A stretch of 64,000 nt of DNA from Pectobacterium atrosepticum (GCA_019056595.1 CP036163.1:3100001-3164000), one strand, 5' to 3'; positions 21,163 through 30,405 are shown, numbered from the stretch's first letter. Program-made: numbers and translations. Notes: a model not told the origin generated them from the sequence alone.

Positions 21163-22257
21163 TCAGTGTGAATTGTGTCCGGTGTTAAAACGATTTTCCA
21201 GATGTTGGCTATAGCGCGACATGCTGAAACAGAAAATCCAGTAGACCATTGCGGCAAAAACGTAACCTTCTGTCGACATACCCAGCCAAGTGGGGTCGAC
21301 GGTTGCCTGCTGGATACTGCTGAAGAGATCGAAAAGGCCGATGATGATGACTAGGCTCGTGTCTTTAAAGAGAGAAATGATGGTGTTCACCAGACCTGGG
21401 ATAACCATTTTCAGCGCTTGGGGAAGGATGACCAGCCCCTGCATACGCCAATAGCCTAAGCCCAGAGATTCAGCCGCTTCATACTGTCCTTTAGGAAGCG
21501 CCTGCAAGCCACCGCGAACCACCTCGGCGACATAAGCGGATTGGAATAAAATCACGCCAACTAATGCCCTTAGCAGTTTGTCGATAGTGGTGCCTTCCGT
21601 TAAAAACAGCGGCAGCATCACGGACGACATAAAAAGCACGGTGATTAACGGTACACCACGCCAGAATTCGATGAACACGACGGAAAGCATACGGACAATC
21701 GGTAGCGTGGAACGGCGGCCTAATGCGAGCAAGATGCCTAATGGTAGTGCGCCGGCGATACCTACAGCAGCGATAATCAGCGTTAACGTTAACCCGCCCC
21801 ACTGATACGTTTCCACTCTACTGAGCCCGCCAAACCCACCGTAAAGTAGCCACCAGGCGATGAGTGGGTAAGCCACTGTCCAGACGGCAATGTAACGTCC
21901 GCGATAGGGAATGGTTTTCAGAAACATCGGTAGGATACTGAGCAGACCGATAGCGAGTGCAAAGTTGATGCGCCAGACTTCCGTTGCCGGATACAGCCCA
22001 TACATGAAATGACCAAATCTGGCATGAATGAAGACCCAGCAGGCACCATCACGCGTACAGTCATTACGAGTGGTGCCAATCCAATTAGCCTGAAAGATTG
22101 CCCAGTTGAGCAGCGGCGGTATGGCAATCCACAATAGCCAGAGGCAAAACAGTGTTAACAGGCTATTGGCAATACTTGAGAAGAGATTACGTCGTGCCCA
22201 CTGCATTGCTCTGAGCAGAGGCGGCTGACGGTTTTGCGTATACTGGTTCATCGTCAT
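21163..22257 (-). CDS. yhdY: Amino acid ABC transporter permease YhdY (AapM type)
   Basis: This inner-membrane permease of 364 residues has several N-terminal hydrophobic segments ahead of the His/Glu/Gln permease core. The EAA loop is [20 protein letters not shown] near residue 270. It forms the channel with YhdX. The ATG at 22257 has GAGG five bases upstream; an ATG two codons later is also possible. It lies nine bases after yhdX. Confidence 0.92.
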   Translation of the reverse strand: MTMNQYTQNRQPPLLRAMQWARRNLFSSIANSLLTLFCLWLLWIAIPPLLNWAIFQANWIGTTRNDCTRDGACWVFIHARFGHFMYGLYPATEVWRINFALAIGLLSILPMFLKTIPYRGRYIAVWTVAYPLIAWWLLYGGFGGLSRVETYQWGGLTLTLIIAAVGIAGALPLGILLALGRRSTLPIVRMLSVVFIEFWRGVPLITVLFMSSVMLPLFLTEGTTIDKLLRALVGVILFQSAYVAEVVRGGLQALPKGQYEAAESLGLGYWRMQGLVILPQALKMVIPGLVNTIISLFKDTSLVIIIGLFDLFSSIQQATVDPTWLGMSTEGYVFAAMVYWIFCFSMSRYSQHLENRFNTGHNSH

Positions 22258-22266
22258 GGCGTCCTC

Positions 22267-23445
22267 TTAGCGTTCGACTAACGCAATTCTTCGGTTATAC
22301 AGGTTCATCAGCAGCGAGATCAGCAGGCTGATAATGAGATAGACCGACATGGTAATGGCGATGGTTTCGATAGCTTGACCGGTCTGATTCAACACGGTTC
22401 CCGCGAATAGCGACACCATATCGGGATAGCCAATTGCCGCCGCCAATGATGAATTTTTCACGATGTTGAGATACTGGCTGGTCAGCGGTGGAATGATGAC
22501 GCGTAATGCCTGTGGGAGGATGACTTTACGCAGCGTAACGGGATTAGGTAAGCCGAGAGAACGCGCTGCCTCATGTTGGCCGTGAGAAACCGATTGGATA
22601 CCAGAGCGAATAATCTCGGCGATAAACGATGAGGTGTAGACTGAGAGCGCGACAGTCAATGCCGCTAGTTCAGGGATCAACACCATACCGCCACGGAAAT
22701 TGAACCCTTTTAATTCCGGTACATTCCAGTGAAAAGCAGGGCCGAAAACCAGATGGCTGAGTGCGCACAGGATAAGCAACAAACCCAACGTCAGCGGCCA
22801 GGTTCTACGCACCTGACCGGTTAAAGCGTGATAGCGCTGATTACGCCGAAAGACGCTCCATGTCACTACTAGCGTGATCAGTAGAGAAAGAAAAAATGCA
22901 GCGGTGCCCGGCCCCATCTCAGGGGATGGCAGATAAAAGCCTCGGTTGCTGAGGAACGCGATATCAAACGCACTGATGGACTGACGCGGGCCCGGCAGAT
23001 TTCGTAATACGGCAAAATACCAGAAAAAAATCTGCAATAACGGCGGAATATTACGGAATATCTCGATGTAAATGTTGGATATTTTCCGTAATAGCCAGTT
23101 GTCGGATAGCCGAGCAAGACCGATGGTAAAGCCGAGAATAGAAGCAAACACGATGCACAATGCTGAAACCAAAAGCGTGTTGAATAGCCCAACAAGAAAA
23201 ACGCGGGCGTAGGTATCGCCTTGTTGATAGTCAATCAGGTGCTGGACGATGCCAAAGCCGGCGCTTTTATTCAGAAAATCGAAGCCAGAGGTAATGCCTC
23301 TTTGCGACAGATTGGTCACAGTGTTGTGCAACAGGTAGGCTGCGACAGACAATACAGCGATAACAACGACAATTTGATACAGCCAGGCGCGCACCGCTGG
23401 ATTCGTCAGTGATAAATCACCTTTTACGGTTGGGCGTTGTAGCAT
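22267..23445 (-). CDS. yhdX: Amino acid ABC transporter permease YhdX (AapQ type)
   Basis: The protein has 392 residues from ATG 23445 (MLQRPTVKGDLSLTNPAVRA), which has GAGG seven bases upstream; an in-frame start at 23478 is less likely. The AapQ-type permease has an extended periplasmic region and a C-terminal EAA loop (EAARSLGLPNPVTLRKVILP). It pairs with YhdY to form the membrane channel. It follows yhdW by 55 bases. Confidence 0.92.
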   Translation of the reverse strand: MLQRPTVKGDLSLTNPAVRAWLYQIVVVIAVLSVAAYLLHNTVTNLSQRGITSGFDFLNKSAGFGIVQHLIDYQQGDTYARVFLVGLFNTLLVSALCIVFASILGFTIGLARLSDNWLLRKISNIYIEIFRNIPPLLQIFFWYFAVLRNLPGPRQSISAFDIAFLSNRGFYLPSPEMGPGTAAFFLSLLITLVVTWSVFRRNQRYHALTGQVRRTWPLTLGLLLILCALSHLVFGPAFHWNVPELKGFNFRGGMVLIPELAALTVALSVYTSSFIAEIIRSGIQSVSHGQHEAARSLGLPNPVTLRKVILPQALRVIIPPLTSQYLNIVKNSSLAAAIGYPDMVSLFAGTVLNQTGQAIETIAITMSVYLIISLLISLLMNLYNRRIALVER

Positions 23446-23500
23446 GCTTGAACCTCGATACGGGGCGCAGCAATACACTGCGCCCAGGTTGTTCTGATAA

Positions 23501-24526
23501 TTAACGTACCGCTGGCGCGTACTGAATCCCGCCTTTGTTCCACAGTTCGTTCAGGCCGCGCTTAATTTTCAGCTCGCTGCCCATACCGACATTACGTTCA
23601 AAGATTTCGCCGTAGTTACCGACCTGTTTGATGATTTTGAATGCCCAATCATTCGGTAATTTGAGATCTTTACCGTAGCTGCCTTCATGACCAAGCAGGT
23701 GAGACATATCTGGTGTAGTGGGTTTTGCTGCCAGTTGATCGACGTTTTTCGAGGTCACACCCATCTCTTCGGCATTCAGCATGGCGAATAGCGTCCAGCG
23801 TACGATAGAGAACCACTCTTCATCACCACGGCGTACAACCGGGCCCAGAGGTTCTTTGGAAATCACTTCTGGCAGAACGATGAATTCAGCAGGTTTGCTC
23901 AGCTTGATGCGCAGTGCATACAGCTGTGACTGGTCTGATGCCAGCGTATCGCAACGGCCCGACTCCAGCGCTTTGGCACTTTCATCAGAGCGGTCGAACG
24001 TGACAGGGGTGTACTGCATTTTATGGGTTTTGAAGTAGTCAGCGACGTTCAGTTCTGTATCGGTTCCGGCCTGAATACAAACGGTTGCGCCATCCAGCTC
24101 TTTTGCACTGGTTAAGCCCGCTTTGTTATGCGTCAGGAAACCAATACCGTCGTAGTAGGTTACGCCAGTAAAGAGCATACCCATTCCGCCGTCACGAGAG
24201 GAAGTCCAAGTGGTGTTGCGCGACAGTACGTCAACTTCGCCGGATTGCAGCGCAGTGAAGCGCTCTTTTGCCGTCAGCGGCGTGTATTTGACTTTATTGG
24301 CATCCCCGAATACGGCAGCGGCAAGACCGCGGCACACGTCAACGTCAATACCGGAGTATTTGCCACTGGCGTCTGCATAGGAAAAGCCGGGTAAGCCATC
24401 ACTGATACCACATTGCACAAATCCTTTCTTCTGAATGGCGTCCAGCGTTGCACCAGCATGGGCTTGGTTGATGGCGGCAAAGAGTGACGCGCCAGCAACC
24501 AGAGTAGAAATCACTATTCTTTTCAT
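23501..24526 (-). CDS. yhdW: Periplasmic amino acid-binding protein YhdW
   Basis: This is the solute receptor of the YhdWXYZ importer. The ATG at 24526 follows AGGATGATT and starts a clear signal peptide (MKRIVISTLVAGASLFAA, cleaved after AHA). The resulting 341 residues equal the E. coli homologue. Family-3 binding-protein features include YSGIDVDVCRGLAAAVFGD and DVLSRNTTWTSSRD. It is intact here. Its upstream region has a sigma-54-like promoter and NtrC-like sites. Confidence 0.93.
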   Translation of the reverse strand: MKRIVISTLVAGASLFAAINQAHAGATLDAIQKKGFVQCGISDGLPGFSYADASGKYSGIDVDVCRGLAAAVFGDANKVKYTPLTAKERFTALQSGEVDVLSRNTTWTSSRDGGMGMLFTGVTYYDGIGFLTHNKAGLTSAKELDGATVCIQAGTDTELNVADYFKTHKMQYTPVTFDRSDESAKALESGRCDTLASDQSQLYALRIKLSKPAEFIVLPEVISKEPLGPVVRRGDEEWFSIVRWTLFAMLNAEEMGVTSKNVDQLAAKPTTPDMSHLLGHEGSYGKDLKLPNDWAFKIIKQVGNYGEIFERNVGMGSELKIKRGLNELWNKGGIQYAPAVR

Positions 24527-24638
24527 AATCATCCTAGCGTCTAGAGTTATCTGCTGTTGTTGCAGTACACAGTTGTGTTGCGGCGCACAATAAGGTGCAC
24601 CATACCTGTCTGTCGGTATGCCGACGTAAGCAGAGCAA

Positions 24639-24654
24639 AGCAAATAAAATGCCA
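24639..24654 (-). promoter_or_regulatory. Sigma-54 promoter of yhdWXYZ
   Basis: TGGCATTTTATTTGCT on the minus strand fits TGGCAY-N5-TTGCW, with the invariant GG and GC separated by ten bases. Transcription would begin near 24628, about 100 bases before yhdW. In E. coli yhdWXYZ belongs to the NtrC regulon. Confidence 0.7.
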
Positions 24655-24697
24655 GTTTTCTATTTGCTTGATAATGAAGACGAAATGGAATGGTTAT

Positions 24698-24777
24698 TGA
24701 TCTAAGTGGGTGCTTCTAATTAGGTATGCGCGCACCGTGACAAATGCAAAGCGGGCAGTGCGCCCTATTTTGGTGCG
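24698..24777. promoter_or_regulatory. Two candidate NtrC enhancer sites upstream of yhdW
   Basis: CGCCCTATTTTGGTGCG at 24761-24777 matches the strong glnA NtrC site (as I recall it) in 13 of 17 positions. A weaker match, TGATCTAAGTGGGTGCT, lies at 24698-24714. They are 63 bases apart (about six helical turns) and 45-125 bases upstream of the sigma-54 box, a usual enhancer distance. Confidence 0.5.
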
Positions 24778-24905
24778 TAAAAATAGAAAGGGCGGGGCAT
24801 CTTCAGCCTATTTGCGTATTTTCAGGCGTGGGATTACCTGCTAGGCAGGGGGGGAACGTGGTAACGTCATCAGCCCAGCGGATGGCGTGGGCTGAGGTAG
24901 AAACG

Positions 24906-25571
24906 TTAGTGTGTGATGTGGCGCTGATAATACTTTTCGAGCTTAGCCTGTAATTGGCTTAGCACCGTGCTGAACATCAGATAAATCAGCGCAGCCTCGA
25001 CATACAGAATCAGAGGTTCATAGGTAACGGAAACGATCCGTTGAGCGGATAAAAACATCTCTGGTACGGTGATGACGGCGGCCAGCGACGTATCCTTGAT
25101 TAAGGAAATAAACGTATTGGAGAGCGGCGGTAACGAAACGAAAACGGATTGGGGGAAGATGACCCAACGAATCGCCTGCCTGCCATTCATGCCGAGAGAA
25201 TAGGCGGCACTCCATTGGCCTTTCGGGACAGATAAGATTGCCCCACGGACGATCTCAGAGCTGTAGGCCCCCACACTGACGGTGAAACCAATAAGTGCCG
25301 CCGGAAAGGCATCAAGAGTAATACCTGCGCTGGGCAGCCCATAAAAAATCAGGAAAAGCTGCACCAGCAACGGCGTTCCACGAATGACCCAAACGTAGAA
25401 ATCACCCAGCCATTTCAGCGGCTTTGGGCCATAGAGGCGAACCAGCGCGATGAGAATGCCGAGAGCTAGGCCAAAGATGAAAGACAGGATAGCCAGAGGG
25501 ACAGTAAATTTCAGTCCCGCAGACAGCAGACTCCAGAAAGAGTCTGCCATGAGTTGTAGCCAAGGCGGCAT
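24906..25571 (-). CDS. Polar amino acid ABC transporter permease
   Basis: This 221-residue His/Glu/Gln-family permease has about five membrane segments. Its EAA-type loop is SAAYSLGMNGRQAIRWVIFP near residue 122. It lies 89 bases after the gene for a cognate binding protein. It resembles YecS/TcyB, so cystine or another polar amino acid is a possible substrate, but specificity cannot be read. No ATPase gene is adjacent; the pair may share the ATPase of another importer. Confidence 0.88.
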   Translation of the reverse strand: MPPWLQLMADSFWSLLSAGLKFTVPLAILSFIFGLALGILIALVRLYGPKPLKWLGDFYVWVIRGTPLLVQLFLIFYGLPSAGITLDAFPAALIGFTVSVGAYSSEIVRGAILSVPKGQWSAAYSLGMNGRQAIRWVIFPQSVFVSLPPLSNTFISLIKDTSLAAVITVPEMFLSAQRIVSVTYEPLILYVEAALIYLMFSTVLSQLQAKLEKYYQRHITH

Positions 25572-25660
25572 GAAAACGAGCTCCGATAACGATAGGCGCT
25601 AATCACAGCGCGCGCTGATAACAATGACATTGCTAACAACGCGCTCTGGTAACAGTGCGA

Positions 25661-26428
25661 TTATTGAGAAACATCCTCCCCGAAGTATCGCACAGATATC
25701 GTTTTATAGGTGCCGTCAGCTTTGATTTCATCCAGAGCTTTATTCAATGCTTCCACCAGTGGAGCCTGATCTTTACGTACCAGAATAGCGGAAGGTTCAC
25801 CGTCCTTTGAGGTCGCGGCAATCTTCACGTTGGCATCTGGCTTATGCTTTTTGAAATCCAGGAATGACAGATTATCGTTTAACGTAGCGTCGGCACGGCC
25901 GCTGAGGACCAGATCCAGCGACTGATTAAAGCCATCCGTTGGTACAATTTCCGCACCGTAGCTGGTGGCTTGCTTCGAATAATTACTGGTCAGGCTTTGG
26001 GCCGATTTTTTGCCTTTCAGATCGCTGAAATCCTTGATGGCGGCGTTATCACCACGGACAACCAGCACGGCTTTGGAGTCAATATAAGGCTTGGAGAAAT
26101 CATACTTGACCTGACGTTCTTTGGTTACGCCAACCTGATTGATGACCGCATCGTAGCGCTTGGCATCAATACCGGCGATTAAACCGTCCCAACGTCCTTC
26201 AATGAACTGGGCTTTCACACCGAGTTTTTCTGCTACCGCGCGACCAACGTCCACATCGAAGCCAACCAGTTGCCCTGATTTATCATGATAGGTGTAAGGC
26301 GCGTAGGTGCCTTCTGTACCGAACTTGATAACCCCTGCGGACTTGATGGCGCTAAGGTCATCTGCATGAGCGAATACGCTGGTAGCAAGCAGGGCGCTGG
26401 TCAGTAAAGCAAAACGTATTTTTTTCAT
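25661..26428 (-). CDS. Periplasmic amino acid-binding protein (family 3)
   Basis: The start at 26428 gives a standard signal peptide (MKKIRFALLTSALLATSVFA, cleaved after AHA) and a 255-residue precursor. The longer frame to 26500 lacks a sensible leader. Conserved elements include the SAGVIKFGTEGTYAPYTYHD segment, LVGFDVDVGRAVAEKLGV and WDGLIAGIDAKRYDAVINQV. It would deliver a polar amino acid, perhaps cystine, to the permease encoded downstream. Confidence 0.9.
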   Translation of the reverse strand: MKKIRFALLTSALLATSVFAHADDLSAIKSAGVIKFGTEGTYAPYTYHDKSGQLVGFDVDVGRAVAEKLGVKAQFIEGRWDGLIAGIDAKRYDAVINQVGVTKERQVKYDFSKPYIDSKAVLVVRGDNAAIKDFSDLKGKKSAQSLTSNYSKQATSYGAEIVPTDGFNQSLDLVLSGRADATLNDNLSFLDFKKHKPDANVKIAATSKDGEPSAILVRKDQAPLVEALNKALDEIKADGTYKTISVRYFGEDVSQ

Positions 26429-26584
26429 TATGAATTCCTGTGAGTGGTATGCAGCGATGTGCTTATAACTTTTGTTAATAATGAATCTACGCGACAACAC
26501 ATCTGTTTATAAATCACGTTGTGTGATGATTTATATCAGAAGTGAATATAGTGGCTTTGCGTCGTTTTGGCGATGTTGCTCACC

Positions 26585-26983
26585 TTACTGCGTGAACAGA
26601 CTATCCGCCTCATTTGAGGTGTTTTGGGCATGTAAAATGGAGGGGAGGTTGTCCTCTATCCATACGGCCAGCCCCTCGACAAGTTTGCTGACTTCTCTGC
26701 CCATTGGCGTTAACGAGTAATCGACATGCGGCGGGATAACGGGGTGTGATACGCGCAAAACAAAACCGTCATGCTCCAGCGTTTGCAGTGTTTGCGCCAG
26801 CATCTTTTCGCTAACGCCGCCCACTGTTCGCCGTAGTTCACTGAATCGATAGGTGCGCTCACGTAGTGCCAACAGCACTAATACCCCCCAGCGGCTCGTC
26901 ACATCGCGCAGAATTGTTCGTGATGGGCACGCTTTCGCCATAACGTCAGCGCAGGTAAAACATGGTGAGGATTCTGTCGTCAT
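26585..26983 (-). CDS. HxlR-family winged-helix regulator
   Basis: The protein has 132 residues. The HxlR hallmark ILRDVTSRWGVLVLLAL (core usually i.l.gkW...il..L) and the RFSELRRTVGGVSEKMLAQT recognition region are clear. It also has three N-terminal cysteines (8, 11, 19); some HxlR proteins sense electrophiles or oxidants through such cysteines. It is divergent from the SnoaL-like and aldo/keto reductase genes, with a long inverted repeat between them. It is therefore a likely regulator of both. Confidence 0.9.
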   Translation of the reverse strand: MTTESSPCFTCADVMAKACPSRTILRDVTSRWGVLVLLALRERTYRFSELRRTVGGVSEKMLAQTLQTLEHDGFVLRVSHPVIPPHVDYSLTPMGREVSKLVEGLAVWIEDNLPSILHAQNTSNEADSLFTQ

Positions 26984-27012
26984 GCGTCTCTCCTGATTCA
27001 GTCATATCACAC

Positions 27013-27044
27013 TAACTTTTTTGTGCGTACTTGTAAAAAAGTTA
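27013..27044. promoter_or_regulatory. Candidate HxlR operator (10-bp inverted repeat)
   Basis: TAACTTTTTT (27013-27022) and AAAAAAGTTA (27035-27044) are perfect inverse copies separated by 12 bases. They lie in the 82-base gap between the HxlR gene and the divergent open frame. Position and symmetry suggest the regulator's operator. Confidence 0.55.
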
Positions 27045-27119
27045 ACTACACCGTAATTATCCCCAATGTTATTTCCTGACACCATCGATTCCCTACCACT
27101 AAATAGCAAGGTGATTTTT

Positions 27120-27632
27120 ATGATAAAGACGCTGTTCCTGACGGCAACACTGGGATTAAGCCTAACGATCGGCTCCGTATACGCTCAAATACCGGCGTCC
27201 GTTTCCCGTAACCCTGAGGCGTTGTTTACCAGCCCAAATCCAGCACTAAACGCAAACAAGCAGGTGGTTTACCGTATCCTCCGCGAGTTGCTTGACGCAG
27301 GTCATTGGGAGAAAGCCGATGAGCTCCTGTCTGCTGAATACTTACAACATAATCCGAATGCACAGAGCGGCCGTGATGCGGTTGTTGATTACTTTACCAA
27401 GGTGCTCAAGGTTAAGCCTCAACCGCTCCCTGAACGGCTAAATATGAAAATCATTGCCGTGGTAGCGGAAAGCGATCTGGTTACGGTGCTTTATCCGCGC
27501 ACCGTTCGTGACCCGAAAGTCGCAGGTGGTTCCTATACCACAACATGGTATGACACGTGGCGTATTAAAGACGGTAAAGCGGTAGAGCATTGGGATCCGG
27601 CGTTACTGGGGGAGGTACCCGATTTACGTTGA
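27120..27632 (+). CDS. Exported SnoaL-like (NTF2 fold) protein
   Basis: The ATG at 27120 has AAGGTG upstream and starts a signal peptide (MIKTLFLTATLGLSLTIGS, cleavage after VYA). It gives 170 residues; an earlier ATG at 27066 would spoil the leader. The mature part resembles SnoaL/NTF2-fold proteins: LLDAGHWEKADELLSAEYLQ, HNPNAQSGRDAVVDYF and the C-terminal WYDTWRIKDGKAVEHWD. The fold often makes small hydrolases, isomerases or ligand carriers; no specific reaction can be claimed. It precedes the aldo/keto reductase by 84 bases and is probably co-transcribed with it. Confidence 0.8.
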   Translation: MIKTLFLTATLGLSLTIGSVYAQIPASVSRNPEALFTSPNPALNANKQVVYRILRELLDAGHWEKADELLSAEYLQHNPNAQSGRDAVVDYFTKVLKVKPQPLPERLNMKIIAVVAESDLVTVLYPRTVRDPKVAGGSYTTTWYDTWRIKDGKAVEHWDPALLGEVPDLR

Positions 27633-27716
27633 ATGAAAAGGCGGTCTTACGCAGCTTTTCTGTCGTGGGTATCACGCAATCAATAATTAATAGGCATCGA
27701 CGAAGAGGTATTCAGT

Positions 27717-28907
27717 ATGGAACGTAGAAATTTTCTGAAGCTGGCTGCTGGAAGTGCCGCACTTGTGGCAACAGGGCGCGCGTTTGCTCAAACGGATAAT
27801 GCGAATGGGGTTATTTCGGCTTTTCAACCTCTGACGGTGCAGGGATCGGTGTTGCCGACTCGTGGCAGGGTTACGGGTACGGCATTACCACTCAATGCCC
27901 CTGCAACGAAGGATATCCGTTATCGGACACCTTTCCGCTTCGGTATGGGGGGCACACAGATTGGCAATATTTTTGCCCCTATCAGTGATGAGCTAGCACA
28001 CTCTACGCTACAAGCTGCGTGGGACGGCGGTGTTCGCTACTATGATACTTCACCTTTCTACGGTCACGGCCTTTCCGAACATCGGCTAGGGAGGTTCCTG
28101 CGTGACAAGCCGCGCGATCAATACCTTGTTTCTACAAAAGTGGGGCGTATTTTTCATCCCAGCAGAACGCCGTTGCCTGACTCGCTATGGGCGGACAAAC
28201 TCAACTTTTCTTATGAGTATGATTATACCGCGGCAGGTGCCCGACGCTCTGTTGAGGACAGTCTGCAGCGGTTAGGATTGTCCAGTATTGATATCGTCTA
28301 CATCCACGATCTCAGCCCGGATAATACAGAATTGCCTACGCCGTGGACGACATCATTTGAGATTGCGCGTAACGGTGCGATGGCTGAACTGGAACGGATG
28401 CGTTCGGAAGGTCTCATCAAAGCTTGGGGGTTCGGTATCAACCGCGCTGACGCTGCCGTGATGGCGACTGCGTTGGACAAGGGGCCAACACCGGATATTG
28501 TTTTACTTGCCTGCCAGTACAGTATTATCGACCATCAGGAAACACTGACAAAAACGTTTCCGGCTTTGGCGAAAAAAGGCATTACGGTGACGGTAGGTAC
28601 GCCGCTTAACGACGGTTTTCTGGGGGGGAGAAATCGTTACCACTTTAGCAATGATCTTCCTCCCGGCGTAGTTGAGAAGCGGGCTCGTTTAGCCACTATC
28701 GCGGATCGACACGGTATTGACATTCGTACTGCGGCGCTTCAATTTGCTGCTGCACCGCCAATCGTATCGGCCATTATTCCTGGTGCTCGTGCTCCTGGGC
28801 AGGTCGAAGCCAATATCCAGTCGATGAAGGTGAGTATTCCAAAGGGCTTTTGGGACGAGCTTAGGGAGCAAAAACTGATTGCTGCCGATGCGCCGATACC
28901 CACCTGA
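27717..28907 (+). CDS. Tat-exported aldo/keto reductase
   Basis: This 396-residue protein has a twin-arginine signal (RRNFLKLAAGSAALVATG) and then an aldo/keto reductase barrel. The catalytic tetrad is visible as D110 and Y115 (YYDTSPFYGHGLSEHRLG), K141 (STKVGR) and H197 (VYIHDLSP). It resembles D-threo-aldose 1-dehydrogenase-type enzymes. A periplasmic, NAD(P)-type reductase exported folded by Tat is unusual, since the pathway can carry a bound cofactor. It is probably controlled by the divergent HxlR protein. Confidence 0.88.
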   Translation: MERRNFLKLAAGSAALVATGRAFAQTDNANGVISAFQPLTVQGSVLPTRGRVTGTALPLNAPATKDIRYRTPFRFGMGGTQIGNIFAPISDELAHSTLQAAWDGGVRYYDTSPFYGHGLSEHRLGRFLRDKPRDQYLVSTKVGRIFHPSRTPLPDSLWADKLNFSYEYDYTAAGARRSVEDSLQRLGLSSIDIVYIHDLSPDNTELPTPWTTSFEIARNGAMAELERMRSEGLIKAWGFGINRADAAVMATALDKGPTPDIVLLACQYSIIDHQETLTKTFPALAKKGITVTVGTPLNDGFLGGRNRYHFSNDLPPGVVEKRARLATIADRHGIDIRTAALQFAAAPPIVSAIIPGARAPGQVEANIQSMKVSIPKGFWDELREQKLIAADAPIPT

Positions 28908-28996
28908 TACAGTAGGCATAAAACCTTATCGCTTACTGGCCCGCGTGAGGCGGCAGATGAACCGATTTACATCATGAAAACGGTGATAGTGAAATA

Positions 28997-29017
28997 AAAG
29001 CGTAAAGCGTAAAGCGT
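28997..29017. repeat. Short tandem repeat, 3 x AAAGCGT
   Basis: Three perfect 7-base units lie in the non-coding gap between the aldo/keto reductase and the EEP gene. No function is apparent. The remainder of 28908-29194 shows nothing I can identify. Confidence 0.8.
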
Positions 29018-29194
29018 TTCCGGCTGGTTTTTTCATGGCGCCTTATACTTTATTCATTATCACGTTATTCCCGTTATTCGTATTGTCATCAAGCCTTTCC
29101 GCATTTTTACTTTCTATGCAGCGTGGTTGTCACAATAGAAGCCTACTCTTAAAGAGGACTATTGCTTCTGTCGTTATCCGTCAAGGAGACAACA

Positions 29195-30340
29195 ATGAAG
29201 ATCCGTATCGCCAGCTATAACGTTGAGAACCTATTTCATCGCACTGCGATTCTTAACCTCCCCGACTCCCAGCAGATCGATGCCTTATTGGAACAGGTCA
29301 GGCAACTTCAGCAACTTCTCGAACAGCCCCAATACGATGATGCCCTGAAGGATAAGGTATTCCGCCTTTCTATCGCACTCCGTCCTTATATTGATATCCG
29401 TACCGACGCGGGCACGTTGGGGAGATGGAGAAAGGAAGAGGCAGGTACGGGATTCAGGATCAATAAAAGCTGCCGTGGTCGTGGAGATTGGATTGGTGAA
29501 ATCGTGTTCAAATCGCAGGAATTCAGCAGCCAGCAGCGTAAGAATACCGGCAAGATTATCACCCTGCTTAACGCCGACATCCTGTGCGCCGTTGAAGTCG
29601 AAAACATGGATGTATTACGGGATTTCAACAGTCAGGTACTCGGGAAAAAGAAATTTAGTCAGTTCGTTATGATCGACAGCCCGAATGACCCACGCGGCAT
29701 TGATGTTGCCTGCTTGACGCGTTATCGGATCGTTCAGCTACGCACCCATATTTTTGATGCGGGAAAGCAGTTTGACCCCGTATTTAGCCGTGATTGCCTT
29801 GAAGTCACGCTGGATGCTGGCCTCAAACAGCCAATTTATATTCTGTGCAACCATTTCAAAAGCCAAAGCGGTCAAACAGAACAAGAACGACAGCGTGGGG
29901 CGCAGAAGCGCCGTGACCAATCCGAACGTGTCGCAGAGATTGTCCAACAGACTTACGATCTCAAGAAGGATTACGTGGTGATTCTCGGCGATTTGAACGA
30001 GGATTCGTCAAATCCTTGGCAGAGTTTGGCTCCGCTGTTTTCCCTGTCGGATTTACATCCGGTTATTGACCCAGAGCGCCCGGAAAAAGAGCGTTATACC
30101 TATTATTTCTCTGGCGGCAAGAAAGGCGCTCGGTTAAATCAGCTGGACTACATTTTCTTGTCTGCACCGTTGCATCAGGCGGTGGTGGAGTGGGGTGTTG
30201 AGCGTCGAGGCATTTATAACATCGACAAGATTGCCGCCAAAGAGGGCGCTGAACCCGTTACGCCGCTACCCGAAGTAACATCATGGGACACGGCTGCGTC
30301 CGACCATGCGGCGCTCTGGGTGGAAGTGGATATTACCTGA
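29195..30340 (+). CDS. Endonuclease/exonuclease/phosphatase (EEP) family hydrolase
   Basis: The start ATG at 29195 follows AAGGAGACAAC, an excellent ribosome-binding site, giving 381 residues; the frame open from 29162 is not used. EEP motifs are present in order: IASYNVENLF (Asn), CAVEVENMDVL (metal-binding Glu), CNHFKSQSG (catalytic His), VVILGDLNEDS (Asp/Asn) and a C-terminal SDHAALWVEV. There is no signal peptide, so it is probably cytoplasmic. The family acts on DNA, phospholipids or other phosphodiesters; the substrate is unknown. Confidence 0.88.
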   Translation: MKIRIASYNVENLFHRTAILNLPDSQQIDALLEQVRQLQQLLEQPQYDDALKDKVFRLSIALRPYIDIRTDAGTLGRWRKEEAGTGFRINKSCRGRGDWIGEIVFKSQEFSSQQRKNTGKIITLLNADILCAVEVENMDVLRDFNSQVLGKKKFSQFVMIDSPNDPRGIDVACLTRYRIVQLRTHIFDAGKQFDPVFSRDCLEVTLDAGLKQPIYILCNHFKSQSGQTEQERQRGAQKRRDQSERVAEIVQQTYDLKKDYVVILGDLNEDSSNPWQSLAPLFSLSDLHPVIDPERPEKERYTYYFSGGKKGARLNQLDYIFLSAPLHQAVVEWGVERRGIYNIDKIAAKEGAEPVTPLPEVTSWDTAASDHAALWVEVDIT

Positions 30341-30350
30341 TGGCCTCTTT

Positions 30351-30391
30351 ACGGCTATGATGGCGTGAGAGAAGAAAGCAATCATAGCCGT
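30351..30391. other. Intergenic hairpin between EEP and ASCH genes
   Basis: ACGGCTATGAT (30351-30361) pairs perfectly with ATCATAGCCGT (30381-30391) around a 19-base loop. No T tract follows, so it may be an RNA processing or protein-binding structure rather than a terminator. Confidence 0.45.
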
Positions 30392-30405
30392 ATAAACAGA
30401 GGAAG

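Noticed and set aside
24600-24632. A second sigma-54-like match in the GTGCACC-containing stretch upstream of yhdW
   Set aside because: The GG and GC dinucleotides are not spaced by ten bases, unlike the match at 24639-24654.
29035-29220. A 61-codon hydrophobic frame upstream of the EEP gene
   Set aside because: It overlaps the EEP start in another frame, lacks a good ribosome-binding site and resembles no known family.
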